Positions 16,188 to 25,778 are shown, counted from the stretch's first letter. The stretch: 64,000 nt of DNA from Lysinibacillus fusiformis (GCF_002845985.1 NZ_PDFK01000002.1:62001-126000), one strand, 5' to 3'. Notes: generated by a model from the sequence alone, not told the origin. Translations and numbers: made by a program.

Positions 16188-18222
16188 TCAATTGATTTTT
16201 CTTCCTTTTGCGAAGAATGATATATAGAATTACTGCGATGACAATAATCAGCCCCACAAATTCCGCAATTAAGACATAGGAGATCTCACCTTTTTTATCT
16301 ACGTTTATAACGCCGTTATTAGCATGCTGATTCACTGCCACTACAAATTGTCCTTCTTTTGTTTCAATCGCAGCAGCTATCTGTGAATCCGTCTCTTTTA
16401 AATGGCTATAAAAGTCTCCCGTTATGGGAGTATCTCCAAATGAATGAATCCATAGTAAAGGCTCATTAACCTGCCAGAAATTTTTTGTTATAAATGCATA
16501 TTGACCAATAGCCTCAGGTAAAAATCCTTGTTTGATGAACTGCTCAGTTGTATGCGGAATCGTGGTAGCATGTTGTGACAGCCATGTCAGATGCTCCATA
16601 TCTCCCGTAAAAATAACTGCATGCTTTTGTAACTTTTCCTTTGTGACATTTTTGTCCTTCATCAGTGTGATTTGCGCCATTTTTCCATTCATCATTAATG
16701 CTTTATAAAGCGACACCATTTTTGTATCATCCATATTTTCGTTACTAGGGATGACCATTAACGTATTTTCATGAAAGGCATTGGGGAAATCACGTAATGT
16801 AAAGGTTGGCTCTGCTGTATCTTTTACAATGGACAATGTGCTGTCACTATCAATATACAGCCAGTATCGCTCATTAGTTGTTTCACACGGATCTTCAAGT
16901 TGGAAGCCCGTTACCTCAAATTGAAGATCTGTCATTGATTGCTTGTTAAGCACGTTGGTTTGGATCGGTATGATCGCCTCGTACATATCTGATGTTGTTT
17001 GTTCTAATTTTCGTAAATCTACAGCATGTGGCACATTATTAATATAAGCAATCAATTCTAATTTTCGATCCTCGTCCTCTTTACTGCTCGGTATAGTAGC
17101 AGATTTTTTTAAGATCAATCGCATCGTCGCTTCTTTATTTGCCTCTAGTTGCGGCAAGGAAACATAATAATGAGGTGTCATTGTGACTTGACTAGATAAA
17201 AGTCGGTCCTCAAAGCCAAATTGCTGGAATGGAATCGTTGTGTCGGATGTCTGTTCCACTGTCGGTACATCTTTAATCGCTACTGTATTACCGATTAATT
17301 GCTCGAATAGTCTTGCTTCGGTTAAAAATGATAGTCGATCCTGTATCGCTTGAGCATTCGAAGAGGTTACCACTAAAAGTTGAACTTTTCGATTAGAGTC
17401 TGTATTCAAAAGTTCCTGCATTGTCAGTGTCATTGCATCATCCGTAACACTTATGTTGTTTACTATTTTTTTCAATAGGCTTGTACTAAATTCGGTTTTC
17501 GCCCCGACGATAATGATTGGACCTGACGCTTTACTAACAGCATCTTCTCGTTTAATCTGTACATCTATATCACCATGTTCGGATAAAAAAGCAGCAAGCT
17601 GATAGCCACTGTTTAATGTGGCTTCAGAGGCCTGCTTCGGTAAAACAACCGTCGTGACATAGCCCTCATAACCTAAAAATGCAGCAGGATAACTTGTTAA
17701 GGACCCTGCCTGACTTTCCTCGCTGAATGCTGAAATAGATGATAATATTTCGATGCGTAACCAATTCCCTGCATTGCCTGGAGCGACGCAAATTCCTTCT
17801 TTCAGAATGCCATAAAAACTAGCTGTTATTTTATGTGAGCCTTGTAACAGTGCTTCTTTTGGAAGATTGACCGTAACAGTTTGTTTTAATAAATCGGCTC
17901 TCAATGGCACTGTTTTAAGTGCTACATCATCCACTTTCACCGTGAAGGAGGACGGTGCTATCAGTAGTTCTGAATGCTGAATTTGAAATGTCACTTGTTG
18001 ATTATTTGAGGGAACATCCTCAGTTAAATTGTAGTAAAAATCTCTGGACGAAGAAGGCCCCTGTAATTCGATTGGCTGTGCTAATAACGGCTTTTTCTGC
18101 TGTTGATTGCCCTCTATTGCAATTATGTTGTCATCCACGGTAATGGTTGCCGCAACTGCATCGTTAGCAAAACATAAAAAACCAATACAAAATAACAATG
18201 AATAGAAGAATTTGGTTCTCAT
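16180..18222 (-). CDS. ydaN: BcsB-like exopolysaccharide protein (YdaN-like)
   Basis: A 680-residue protein with signal peptide (about 1-24, cleavage near DAVAA), a large extracytoplasmic region and a C-terminal membrane anchor (about 650-670) ending in KKRKKN. Sequence blocks such as RDFYYNLTEDVP and KEGICVAPGNAGNWLRIE fit the BcsB family (PF03170), the partner subunit of cellulose-type synthases. It is the last gene of a five-gene minus-strand operon matching B. subtilis ydaJKLMN. Its start overlaps the stop of the glycosyltransferase gene (TAATG), indicating translational coupling. It should act with that synthase to export the polymer. Confidence 0.85.
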   Translation of the reverse strand: MRTKFFYSLLFCIGFLCFANDAVAATITVDDNIIAIEGNQQQKKPLLAQPIELQGPSSSRDFYYNLTEDVPSNNQQVTFQIQHSELLIAPSSFTVKVDDVALKTVPLRADLLKQTVTVNLPKEALLQGSHKITASFYGILKEGICVAPGNAGNWLRIEILSSISAFSEESQAGSLTSYPAAFLGYEGYVTTVVLPKQASEATLNSGYQLAAFLSEHGDIDVQIKREDAVSKASGPIIIVGAKTEFSTSLLKKIVNNISVTDDAMTLTMQELLNTDSNRKVQLLVVTSSNAQAIQDRLSFLTEARLFEQLIGNTVAIKDVPTVEQTSDTTIPFQQFGFEDRLLSSQVTMTPHYYVSLPQLEANKEATMRLILKKSATIPSSKEDEDRKLELIAYINNVPHAVDLRKLEQTTSDMYEAIIPIQTNVLNKQSMTDLQFEVTGFQLEDPCETTNERYWLYIDSDSTLSIVKDTAEPTFTLRDFPNAFHENTLMVIPSNENMDDTKMVSLYKALMMNGKMAQITLMKDKNVTKEKLQKHAVIFTGDMEHLTWLSQHATTIPHTTEQFIKQGFLPEAIGQYAFITKNFWQVNEPLLWIHSFGDTPITGDFYSHLKETDSQIAAAIETKEGQFVVAVNQHANNGVINVDKKGEISYVLIAEFVGLIIVIAVILYIILRKRKKNQLKK

Positions 18223-19493
18223 TATTCTGCTCCTTTATCTGATTGCTTGGAAAAACGCTCTGTTTTATACCATTGAACTTCCTGCCCTGTAAACATGCGT
18301 TTTATTTCTAATAGTAATGACCAAACGACTAGCACGATCCACATTTGCGAATAGGTAAAATACATAAGTATGACATAGAAGAAATTTTTTCGATTCATTT
18401 CTGTTTTTTCAATACTTAAAGTAATCATAACTTCGCCTAGGAAAAGTAAAAAGGCTAATACCCATAAAACAAGGGCAATATCGCCAACGGTCAAACCAAT
18501 ATCATAAAATAAATTAATGATAAACAAAGTATTGGATAGTATAACGCCAAAGAAAAATAAGAAATACGTAAAGAAGAAGTAAAATAAATCAAACATAATA
18601 CTTTTTCTTTTTAAGGTAAAAAATTGACTCAAGAACTTTAGCACTACATATTGATTGCCCCTTGCCCACCTTGTGCGTTGCTTCCACCATACTTTTAATG
18701 TTTCTGGCTCTTGCTCCCATGTAATTGCCTTTGGGAAAAAGCGGATGTGGTAGCCTAAATTATAAACACGAATGGTCAGCTCTGTATCTTCTGCTAATGC
18801 TTTTACATCCCAACCACCTAATTGCTCTAAAACAGTGCGCCGGATAGCAAAATTAGTGCCAGGTATGGTAGCCACCTTAAACCATTTCCAACGCCCTCCC
18901 TGAGCCATCCATTGGAAACATATCGTTTCAATATTAATAAAGCGTGTCAACCACGTTTCCGCTGCGTTGATAACACGAAACTTCCCTACCGTAGCAGCTG
19001 CTTTCGGATCATTTATTAATCCCATCACTAAATACCAAACTGCCATCCGTTCAGGAGTATTATCAGCATCATAGACCACTACGATATCGCCTGTTGAATC
19101 AGCAAGTGCCGAATTTAACGCAGAGGATTTCCCTTTCCCCTTGTTCGGCTCTACTGTTTCAATCACACGAATAAATGGAAATTTCTTAGCGTATTGCTCT
19201 GCAATCGCACCTGTTTCATCAGAGGAATTATCATTAATGACAATCACCTCTAGTTGATCTTTAGGATAATATAAACGAGACATGGCCCTTAGTGTCTGGT
19301 CGATCACGAGCGCTTCATTGTGAGCAGGGATAAAGATACTAACAGAAGGAACTTTGTCCATTTTTTTAGCCCATTCATCAATCGGTTTTTCAAATGTACG
19401 AAAGTGTAAATAACCACCCTCCATTAAAAACATATGATAAAGTAACATGATCCAAATGAGGAAAAGTGAAATAAAAAATAATGTATTAGCCAT
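18222..19493 (-). CDS. ydaM: Family 2 glycosyltransferase, processive synthase (YdaM-like)
   Basis: A 423-residue membrane glycosyltransferase. It has one N-terminal membrane segment, a cytosolic GT2 domain, and about three C-terminal membrane segments. Catalytic motifs are visible: SIFIPAHNEA, DADNT (DXD), EDTELTIR, and QRTRWARGN (QxxRW, the processive-synthase motif). There is no PilZ domain, so c-di-GMP control must act through a partner. The start ATG 19493 follows GAGGAGAGG; an upstream in-frame start at 19511 would lie before this ribosome site. The gene overlaps its neighbours on both sides, as in a tightly coupled operon. Confidence 0.9.
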   Translation of the reverse strand: MANTLFFISLFLIWIMLLYHMFLMEGGYLHFRTFEKPIDEWAKKMDKVPSVSIFIPAHNEALVIDQTLRAMSRLYYPKDQLEVIVINDNSSDETGAIAEQYAKKFPFIRVIETVEPNKGKGKSSALNSALADSTGDIVVVYDADNTPERMAVWYLVMGLINDPKAAATVGKFRVINAAETWLTRFINIETICFQWMAQGGRWKWFKVATIPGTNFAIRRTVLEQLGGWDVKALAEDTELTIRVYNLGYHIRFFPKAITWEQEPETLKVWWKQRTRWARGNQYVVLKFLSQFFTLKRKSIMFDLFYFFFTYFLFFFGVILSNTLFIINLFYDIGLTVGDIALVLWVLAFLLFLGEVMITLSIEKTEMNRKNFFYVILMYFTYSQMWIVLVVWSLLLEIKRMFTGQEVQWYKTERFSKQSDKGAE

Positions 19494-20934
19494 TTGTTTT
19501 CCTCTCCTCAAATAATCTCTTACGTAATGTGATACGTAAACGTAAGGTACTTATAAAAAATAATGTAACAAATAGGGAAACAATGAAAACGAGCGCCCAT
19601 AATATTAACTCAAATGGTCGTTCATCAAATGAAATTTTTAATCGTTCTAAGTTCGAAAACGATAAGTGAATAGTTTGTTTACCCTTTTCATCCTGCACAA
19701 TCGAAACGTTCTCTGATGTTACTTGCTGTTTCGTATGACGGAAATCGAAAAATTCGATTTGTGGATGTTCCCTTAAATAAGCTACAAGATCCTCTACATA
19801 GGAAGCATTTAAATAGGCTGGATATTGAATACCAATGATGGAGCTAGGCACTTTTAATAATCGATCTATTTCCTGTTGGACAGGATATAGAGGAAGATTG
19901 TCCGTACTGTCAATAGACCCAACCGTCATCGGGTAAATGATGCGATTGTCAATTTTCGATAGATATAATTGTTGATTTCCTTGTTGTATACTCCCTTTAA
20001 ATAAGGGGCTATCACCATTGATGACTGTAGGATAAATTTTACGAAGTACTAAATAATCAAGACTTCTTTCAGTTGGAATAGTAGTGGATGATGAAAGAAT
20101 AAATGGATAATTTTCCTTTTGCAATTGTTGCAAATAACTTAATAATTTTTTATTGTCGTGCAAGTGATAGGATTTTTTTTCATGCTCATCCATGAAAATG
20201 GGTGTGACTTCAAGAGCAATGGGTATTTTTTTTTCAGAAAATCCCATCACTACCTCTTTTAACTTTTGCACATCTGTTTTCATATTAATATCTGTTAACA
20301 CAATATAGCCAGGATGTATCTGTGGCTTGGGTAATTGTAAAAGCTCGCCTATAATAGCAGGCCATTGATAGGACCATGTATCTTTATTGATGAATTCTCC
20401 AATAAATGACCATTTGTCCTTGCTGATGATAAAAGGATAGGATTGGTTTACTGATAAAGCCCTCTGGATTATTTTTGAATCATCGGTTGGTAGTAAACTG
20501 TTCCACCGCACAGGGCTGTGTAAACTTTCTTCTCCTATCGCTCTAAGTTCCACTACTGGACCTTCCTGCCATTTGGAAAAGGGTGCAAATTGAAGCGCAT
20601 TGTCACCTATCAACAGTACGAACCCTTTGAATTGATTCAGTGCAGACAGTGCTTGTGGAGGAAGTTTTGTTGGGTAGGCGTTCATTACAACGACGCGTTT
20701 GTATGGTTGCAGCTTTTGTTTGTTGATATCTTCTATCGAAACAACATCTACTGATGTGTAACTCTGCAATATGGCTTGCAATGCGATTACATCCTCATTT
20801 GGCTGTTGGTTACTTGTGACATAGATCAAAGCTACGTCCTTATCAGAATCGGCTGCAAAGACCAACTCTTGGTTGATGAAAGTATAAAAACAAAGCATGC
20901 CAATGGCGAACCATAAACGATAGTTAGAGCGCAC
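19486..20934 (-). CDS. ydaL: DUF2334-type polysaccharide protein (YdaL-like)
   Basis: A 482-residue protein with a signal peptide (about 1-27), an extracytoplasmic domain and a C-terminal membrane anchor (about 443-467) followed by a basic tail. It shows YIVLTDINMKTDVQKLKEVV and IPIALEVTPIFMD (about 205-245), consistent with the DUF2334 fold related to polysaccharide deacetylases. In B. subtilis YdaL sits in the same place between YdaK and YdaM. It probably modifies or processes the polymer outside the cell; enzymatic activity is inferred only. Confidence 0.78.
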   Translation of the reverse strand: MRSNYRLWFAIGMLCFYTFINQELVFAADSDKDVALIYVTSNQQPNEDVIALQAILQSYTSVDVVSIEDINKQKLQPYKRVVVMNAYPTKLPPQALSALNQFKGFVLLIGDNALQFAPFSKWQEGPVVELRAIGEESLHSPVRWNSLLPTDDSKIIQRALSVNQSYPFIISKDKWSFIGEFINKDTWSYQWPAIIGELLQLPKPQIHPGYIVLTDINMKTDVQKLKEVVMGFSEKKIPIALEVTPIFMDEHEKKSYHLHDNKKLLSYLQQLQKENYPFILSSSTTIPTERSLDYLVLRKIYPTVINGDSPLFKGSIQQGNQQLYLSKIDNRIIYPMTVGSIDSTDNLPLYPVQQEIDRLLKVPSSIIGIQYPAYLNASYVEDLVAYLREHPQIEFFDFRHTKQQVTSENVSIVQDEKGKQTIHLSFSNLERLKISFDERPFELILWALVFIVSLFVTLFFISTLRLRITLRKRLFEERKTNG

Positions 20935-21781
20935 TTGTTTTCATCTCTCTTTCCAGTTCTTCTAGTAATTCATCAAATGTTGATTCCTTCAGTGGATGAT
21001 AGGTAAAAAAGCTTGTTTTATAACGGAGCGTCACCCATTTTTCATTTAACAATTGGTGATTTTTTAAAGCCTGGTCCAATTTGTCATAAATAACTTCCAT
21101 ATGCTCATCCGTCGTATCAATTAGCAGTAAGCCGATATGGTCTTCACGAAATCGAAATTTTTTATCTGTCTGCCTAACAGTTTGTTGAATCCTTTGAGAG
21201 AGCTGTTGCCATAAATGTTGGACTTCTTTCGCTCCATAAAGTTGTTGGAACTTGCGATAATTTTCAATCTTCAACACCATAAAAACAAAGGTATGCTTAT
21301 GTCGATCCGCTCGTCGCATTTCCTCATTGACACTAATATACATACGTGTCTCATTATCAAATCCAGTTTCAACATCAATCGCTACATATTTTCTAACATC
21401 TTCTTGCAACTTTTTTAAATAGTTTTCCTGTTCTTTCATTAATTCATGCATCTTACCAGCACAAAGAATGAGCAGCAGCAATATGATGCCATATATGAAA
21501 AATATCTGCATAGAGAAGGTAGAATTTAAAAATGTCATGGATCCAGATATTCCTGTATAGAGAAGTGTTGATCCTGTAATAAAAATAAAGACAAGGCTAC
21601 TGATAAGCCCAAATACCGTCCCTCTCCAAAGGGTGAGAACAAGTAAGAGCATTAAAAACATGTATAGTAATAAGCCTTCAACATCCTGTCGCAATAAAAA
21701 ATAAGCAGGTATTTGCAAGAGTAAAATAAGAATGGTCCCATATACCAAAATTGCTCTATTTTTAGTCATTGTTGTACGCAT
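20924..21781 (-). CDS. ydaK: Degenerate GGDEF c-di-GMP receptor (YdaK-like)
   Basis: A 285-residue membrane protein with four to five N-terminal membrane segments (about 10-108) and a C-terminal GGDEF-fold domain (about 130-285). The active-site position reads REDHI (212-216) in place of GGDEF, so it should not make c-di-GMP. The inhibitory I-site RxxD is intact as RQTD (203-206), exactly five residues upstream as in PleD. This is the pattern of a c-di-GMP receptor, the role shown for YdaK in B. subtilis. It should switch on the glycosyltransferase encoded in the same operon. The gene overlaps both flanking genes. Confidence 0.85.
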   Translation of the reverse strand: MRTTMTKNRAILVYGTILILLLQIPAYFLLRQDVEGLLLYMFLMLLLVLTLWRGTVFGLISSLVFIFITGSTLLYTGISGSMTFLNSTFSMQIFFIYGIILLLLILCAGKMHELMKEQENYLKKLQEDVRKYVAIDVETGFDNETRMYISVNEEMRRADRHKHTFVFMVLKIENYRKFQQLYGAKEVQHLWQQLSQRIQQTVRQTDKKFRFREDHIGLLLIDTTDEHMEVIYDKLDQALKNHQLLNEKWVTLRYKTSFFTYHPLKESTFDELLEELEREMKTSAL

Positions 21782-22820
21782 TTTCTACCTCCCTTTCTGC
21801 TAATAGTGGTAGTAAATTATCAAAACTATGCGTTGACTGCGTTTTTTTATCAACATAGCCTGTTGTAGGGTCTTTCAAAGCTGACATTTTTTCGATGAAC
21901 TGTTGTGCTAATTGCTTCTCGTTTAAGGCAATCATATAACGAGCTGCCATTGCATAAACGGCTGGTGATTCATAGCTAACTGTTGATTCGTTTGTTTGTG
22001 CATTGTATCGACCATACAATTTATCGTCTCTTTTTAGAAGGTTTAACAGCCAGTTTTTAAATGCGGCTGTATCTCCATTCATTGAAGCCAGATGATAAGC
22101 CGTATACAACTGATCAATCATGTGTAGTTCCTCGTCAAACACATAGCTTTTAGAAGGAATATCATAATATTTTGGAAAGAACCCTGCCTCAGTAAGTGGC
22201 GCATTTTGCAAAATTGCTAACTGATGCTGAACTTGTTGTTGTGATAACACATCATATTTTTCCATTTCTTTGAAAGCAGAAGGCATAATATAGCTAATTG
22301 TTAGTGTCTGGGCTTTATCATGAGTATAAACATCCACATAATCGACAAATAGATTTTGATTCATCCCATATTGAACTAACTGATCTCCCATGTTTTTACC
22401 CAATTGTATGTAAGACGAATCATGCCATTTTTCACCTGCTTCCAGTAAAACACGAATGATTCGTAAATCATCAATCAGGGCGTTTACCGTAGCTTTTTTT
22501 GAGCCCTCTATTCTCCAGACAATCATATCATTTGTTAAAAAATAGGATTTCATGACATTCACCTGGTCATTGAAACGAGCTTGATCGTCTTTTTCTAATA
22601 GGTACGCAAGCCATAACCCTACTGATTCTGATAAAAATAAATCCTTTTGGTTTGTTAAATCTGTGCTTAACAACCCTTTATCATTTAGTAAATCTTGAAT
22701 AACAAACTGTTCCGTTGGTGAAAGAGGTTCTTTTTGAACAGTCATTTCTTTGGCCGTACAACTAATCAAAAAAAGAACAACACTACCTATAAACAGCAAC
22801 CATTTATTATTTTTACGCAT
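21762..22820 (-). CDS. ydaJ: Putative lipoprotein glycoside hydrolase, family 8-like (YdaJ-like)
   Basis: A protein of about 352 residues, first gene of the exopolysaccharide operon. The signal VVLFLISC makes it a probable lipoprotein. The mature part is helical and contains FLSESVGLWLAYLLEKDDQA, resembling the SEGQGYG acid-base motif region of GH8 enzymes, and DDLRIIRVLLEAGEKW, resembling the second conserved acidic motif. It probably trims the polymer outside the cell. ATG 22820 is preceded by GAGG at nine bases; a start at 22835 would add five residues. Upstream lies an AT-rich promoter region with TATAAT-like boxes near 22880. Confidence 0.75.
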   Translation of the reverse strand: MRKNNKWLLFIGSVVLFLISCTAKEMTVQKEPLSPTEQFVIQDLLNDKGLLSTDLTNQKDLFLSESVGLWLAYLLEKDDQARFNDQVNVMKSYFLTNDMIVWRIEGSKKATVNALIDDLRIIRVLLEAGEKWHDSSYIQLGKNMGDQLVQYGMNQNLFVDYVDVYTHDKAQTLTISYIMPSAFKEMEKYDVLSQQQVQHQLAILQNAPLTEAGFFPKYYDIPSKSYVFDEELHMIDQLYTAYHLASMNGDTAAFKNWLLNLLKRDDKLYGRYNAQTNESTVSYESPAVYAMAARYMIALNEKQLAQQFIEKMSALKDPTTGYVDKKTQSTHSFDNLLPLLAEREVENAYNND

Positions 22821-22942
22821 TGTCATCATCCTCATTAATCGTTATTTCCCTATAATGAAATCCCGCCTTTTTATTATAGTATACAATAATTAGAATGGCG
22901 AAGCTTTTATAAGAGTAGTGTCCTACGCGTATCTGTTTCCAT

Positions 22943-22986
22943 AAAAAAAAGATGTCCGAAAAAGGTCTATAGACCCATCGAACACC
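22943..22986 (-). terminator. Terminator downstream of the isochorismatase-type gene
   Basis: On the minus strand TGTTCGA pairs with TCGGACA (one GU pair) around an inner palindrome GGTCTATAGACC, followed by eight T residues. It lies about 110 bases beyond the stop codon at 23097. Confidence 0.75.
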
Positions 22987-23096
22987 TACCATATTTATAT
23001 AAAATCATTATATTTTTGTACATTATTATTAAAAGCAAAAATTATTATTACAAAGATTGCATGTTCCAGACCAATTGTTTCAATTTTAGTTTCCTT

Positions 23097-23642
23097 TTAC
23101 TTCACTAACTGTAAAATTGTTTTAAAATGTTCATGGTCTGCACGTTGTAACAGCTCGTATAAAATCATCTCTGTGCTCGTTGGATAAATACCAAGTGCAT
23201 TCATCTTAGTTAGCCCGATTTCTTTATTTGCCTTTGTTCGAGAAGACACAGCATCTACCACGACTTCCACTTCAAATCCTTGTTCCTTCAATTGTCTCGC
23301 CGTTTGGTACACACATATATGTGTTTCGATACCCGTGACAATAAATTGTGAACGTCCGCTTTCCTTCATCGCCTCCACAAATGCCTCTTCCTGGCAAGCA
23401 CTAAAAGCCATTTTAGCAATGGGTTGCCCTTGTAAATGCTGGGCTATATCCAGTGCTGTTCCACCTAAGCGACTTGGATTTTGTTCGAGCCATAAAATAG
23501 GTACTTCAAGTGCTTGCATGGCTTGTACCAACTTTGCTACATTGTCAATCATCGCTTCACTGTCATCCACAATTGTCGCTAACTTTCCTTGTACGTCCAC
23601 AACCACTAAACAAGCTTTCTCTACTGTAAACATTTTGAACAC
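23097..23642 (-). CDS. Isochorismatase-family cysteine hydrolase
   Basis: A 181-residue hydrolase. The catalytic triad residues can be placed in VVVDVQGKL (Asp, about residue 16), a mid-protein lysine in PIAKMAFSA (about 75-83), and the nucleophile Cys in VTGIETHICVYQTA (about residue 109). The cis-peptide motif GIETHIC is typical of the YcaC/nicotinamidase-like group. The substrate cannot be read from sequence. Single gene with its own terminator. Confidence 0.88.
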   Translation of the reverse strand: MFKMFTVEKACLVVVDVQGKLATIVDDSEAMIDNVAKLVQAMQALEVPILWLEQNPSRLGGTALDIAQHLQGQPIAKMAFSACQEEAFVEAMKESGRSQFIVTGIETHICVYQTARQLKEQGFEVEVVVDAVSSRTKANKEIGLTKMNALGIYPTSTEMILYELLQRADHEHFKTILQLVK

Positions 23643-24048
23643 CTCTTTTTCCTATTCTCTCTTATGATTATACAAAATCTTGCTTTACCTGTCGTAAAGT
23701 AAGAAGTCCCTTTCTTCAAAAATAGAGAGTACTGCAATCGATTTTGCTTGTTTTGGTGCTTTTTATACATTTTATCTATAATAGTAGAATAATTCACATA
23801 ACTTTAAACACGAACATTGAATGAATTAAATCACAACAATATGTATAAATCACGAAATATATAACTTATTTATTTGACCAAAACTTCTTTTCATTCGTAT
23901 TTAACCTTCAAAACAGACTTAAATGTGACCATTTTGTTGCGAGTCTGTCGCTATTCTGCTCAAATATTAAGAATTTTATTTTTTCTCTTGAAAATTGGGG
24001 TATAATCCAGTAAAGTTCTGTTATTAACCAAACAAGGAGTGTACCACT
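23643..24048 (+). promoter_or_regulatory. Leader and promoter region of serC
   Basis: A 406-bp AT-rich gap. The clearest promoter is an extended -10 GGGGTATAAT ending near 24005. TTGAAAATT (about 23988-23996) just upstream resembles half of a CodY box (consensus AATTTTCWGAAAATT). An inverted repeat ACAGACT / AGTCTGT brackets about 23913-23959. I looked for a T-box or other riboswitch and saw none. The 5' part holds the leader of the divergent isochorismatase-type gene. Confidence 0.45.
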
Positions 24049-25137
24049 TTGACACAACGTGCATACAATTTCAACGCAGGTCCATCTGCACTACCACAAG
24101 AAGTATTAGAAAAAGCTCAAGAGCAATTAGTAAACTTCCGTGATTCAGGTATGTCCATTATGGAAATGAGTCACCGTAGTGCTATTTTCGACGAAGTACA
24201 TAACGAAGCCATTGCTTTATTAAAAAAACTTTATGCCATTCCAGAAAACTATGAGGTGCTATTTTTACAAGGTGGCGCAAGTCTTCAATTTACTATGATC
24301 CCTATGAACTTCTTAACAACTGAGCAAAAAGCTAGCTATGTATTATCAGGCTCATGGTCTGAAAAAGCTTTTAAGGAAGCGAAATTGTTTGGTACACCTG
24401 TTGAAGCTGCAAGCACAAAAGAAAACCAATACCGCAATATTCCTGCTTTAGCAGACATTCAATTCAATGAAGATGATGCCTATGTACACATCACATCGAA
24501 TAATACGATCTACGGTACACAATGGAGTAATTACCCTGACACAGGAAATGTTCCATTAATTGCCGATATGTCTAGTGATATTCTGTCAAAACCAGTGGAT
24601 ATTGAAAAATTCGGAATCATCTATGCAGGCGCTCAAAAAAACCTTGGTCCATCAGGGGTAACGGTCGTCATTATTCGCAAAGATCTGCTTGAGAAAGCCA
24701 ATAAAAATATCCCAACAATGCTGAAATACACTACACACGCTGATAGTAATTCACTATATAATACGCCACCGACATTTGGTATCTATATGCTAGGAGAGGT
24801 GTTAAAGTGGGTAGAAGCTAAAGGTGGCGTAGCTGCAATTGAAAAACACAATGAATTAAAGGCCAAAGTGATTTATGATGCCATTGACAATAGTAATGGC
24901 TTCTACAAAGGTCATGCGGCTTCAGATAGCCGTTCTTTAATGAACATTACATTCCGTGTTGCAGATGAGGAGCTTGAAAAGCAATTCCTTGCAGAGGCGA
25001 AGGCAGCAGGCTTTGTAGGGCTAAACGGGCATCGATCTGTAGGTGGCTGTCGTGCTTCCACTTACAATGCAGTGCCTCTTGAGGCTTGTGAGGCTTTACG
25101 AGATTTCATGGTAGCGTTCCAACAAAAACATCAATAG
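24049..25137 (+). CDS. serC: Phosphoserine aminotransferase
   Basis: A 362-residue PLP enzyme that converts 3-phosphohydroxypyruvate to phosphoserine in serine biosynthesis (and acts in pyridoxine synthesis in some bacteria). It starts at TTG 24049 after AAGGAG. It opens with RAYNFNAGPSALPQEVL, and carries GGASLQFTMIPMN (PLP phosphate region), SNNTIYGTQW, and the lysine motif YAGAQKNLGPSGVT (about 190-203) where Lys binds PLP. C-terminal GLNGHRSVGGCRASTYNA binds substrate phosphate. It is monocistronic here; serA is not adjacent. Confidence 0.97.
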   Translation: MTQRAYNFNAGPSALPQEVLEKAQEQLVNFRDSGMSIMEMSHRSAIFDEVHNEAIALLKKLYAIPENYEVLFLQGGASLQFTMIPMNFLTTEQKASYVLSGSWSEKAFKEAKLFGTPVEAASTKENQYRNIPALADIQFNEDDAYVHITSNNTIYGTQWSNYPDTGNVPLIADMSSDILSKPVDIEKFGIIYAGAQKNLGPSGVTVVIIRKDLLEKANKNIPTMLKYTTHADSNSLYNTPPTFGIYMLGEVLKWVEAKGGVAAIEKHNELKAKVIYDAIDNSNGFYKGHAASDSRSLMNITFRVADEELEKQFLAEAKAAGFVGLNGHRSVGGCRASTYNAVPLEACEALRDFMVAFQQKHQ

Positions 25138-25147
25138 ACTTATACTA

Positions 25148-25192
25148 AACGACGACGAATTACGTTTCTGTAATGACTCGTCGTTTTTTGTT
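25148..25192 (+). terminator. serC terminator
   Basis: AACGACGA (25148-25155) pairs with TCGTCGTT (25178-25185), with further pairing inside, followed by TTTTTGTTT. Confidence 0.9.
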
Positions 25193-25334
25193 TAAAAAAA
25201 TCATGCAAATCTATCCCCCTACAAATCATTTGAATTAGATATTTATAGCAATTTTTCAGCTTAGGGCTTTACACAATGCAAAAGATTTTGAGAAAAATAT
25301 AGATTTTTAAGCTGCCTATCGGACATATCGCCAG

Positions 25335-25395
25335 CCTCTAGTTATGCACCAAACATAGATTATTAGTGTAAGGGTTACCCTTACGAAACTAGAGG
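25335..25395 (+). promoter_or_regulatory. Nested dyads upstream of the Cys-rich gene
   Basis: Outer arms CCTCTAGTT (25335-25343) and AACTAGAGG (25387-25395) enclose a near-perfect palindrome GTAAGGGTTACCCTTAC (25368-25384). CATAGATTA at 25354-25362 fits the CATAnnnTA -10 of mother-cell sporulation sigma factors (SigK type), but no convincing -35 is spaced correctly. The structure abuts the ribosome site AGGGAGG. Confidence 0.45.
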
Positions 25396-25411
25396 AAGGG
25401 AGGTCTAGACG

Positions 25412-25771
25412 ATGGAAGATAAACGATATACGACACAGATGAACTGGCAAGGCTGTAAATGTCCTAAAAAGGTTGAAAAATGCTGTCAACGTAAAGTTGA
25501 GAAATGTCCTTGTCAAAAAGAGGAAAAATGTACACCAAGAATGAGCAGCAACTGTAGAAGTTGTATTTGTCAACAATTAAGAAAATTAGAGCTTGCTACT
25601 ACACTAGATATCTTCTTATCTGGAGGTATTAGCTTCTTAGGTGTGACTTTCATTTCTTTCGATCCACGAACTTGCTGTGCATACTTCCTTGAGCCAGGTG
25701 CAGCACCTGCTTCTCCTTTAATTGTAGATTGTAATAAAATTGTTGCGATCCGTAGAGTAGCAGTAGCTTAA
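25412..25771 (+). CDS. Cysteine-rich protein, possible spore-surface component
   Basis: A 119-residue protein starting at ATG after AGGGAGG. The N-terminal half is lysine- and cysteine-rich (GCKCPKKVEKCCQRKVEKCP, then CQKEEKCTP and SCICQQL). The C-terminal half (about 60-119) is hydrophobic and beta-like, with LSGGISFLGVTFISFDPRTC. There is no signal peptide. Cysteine-dense, beta-rich small proteins are common in Bacillus spore coats and exosporia, and the leader shows a sporulation-like -10, but I recognise no named family. It is monocistronic with its own terminator. Confidence 0.7.
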   Translation: MEDKRYTTQMNWQGCKCPKKVEKCCQRKVEKCPCQKEEKCTPRMSSNCRSCICQQLRKLELATTLDIFLSGGISFLGVTFISFDPRTCCAYFLEPGAAPASPLIVDCNKIVAIRRVAVA

Positions 25772-25778
25772 TAAGTTA

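Noticed and set aside
23643..24048. T-box or other riboswitch in the serC leader
   Set aside because: No T-box core sequence, specifier stem or antiterminator pair could be found.
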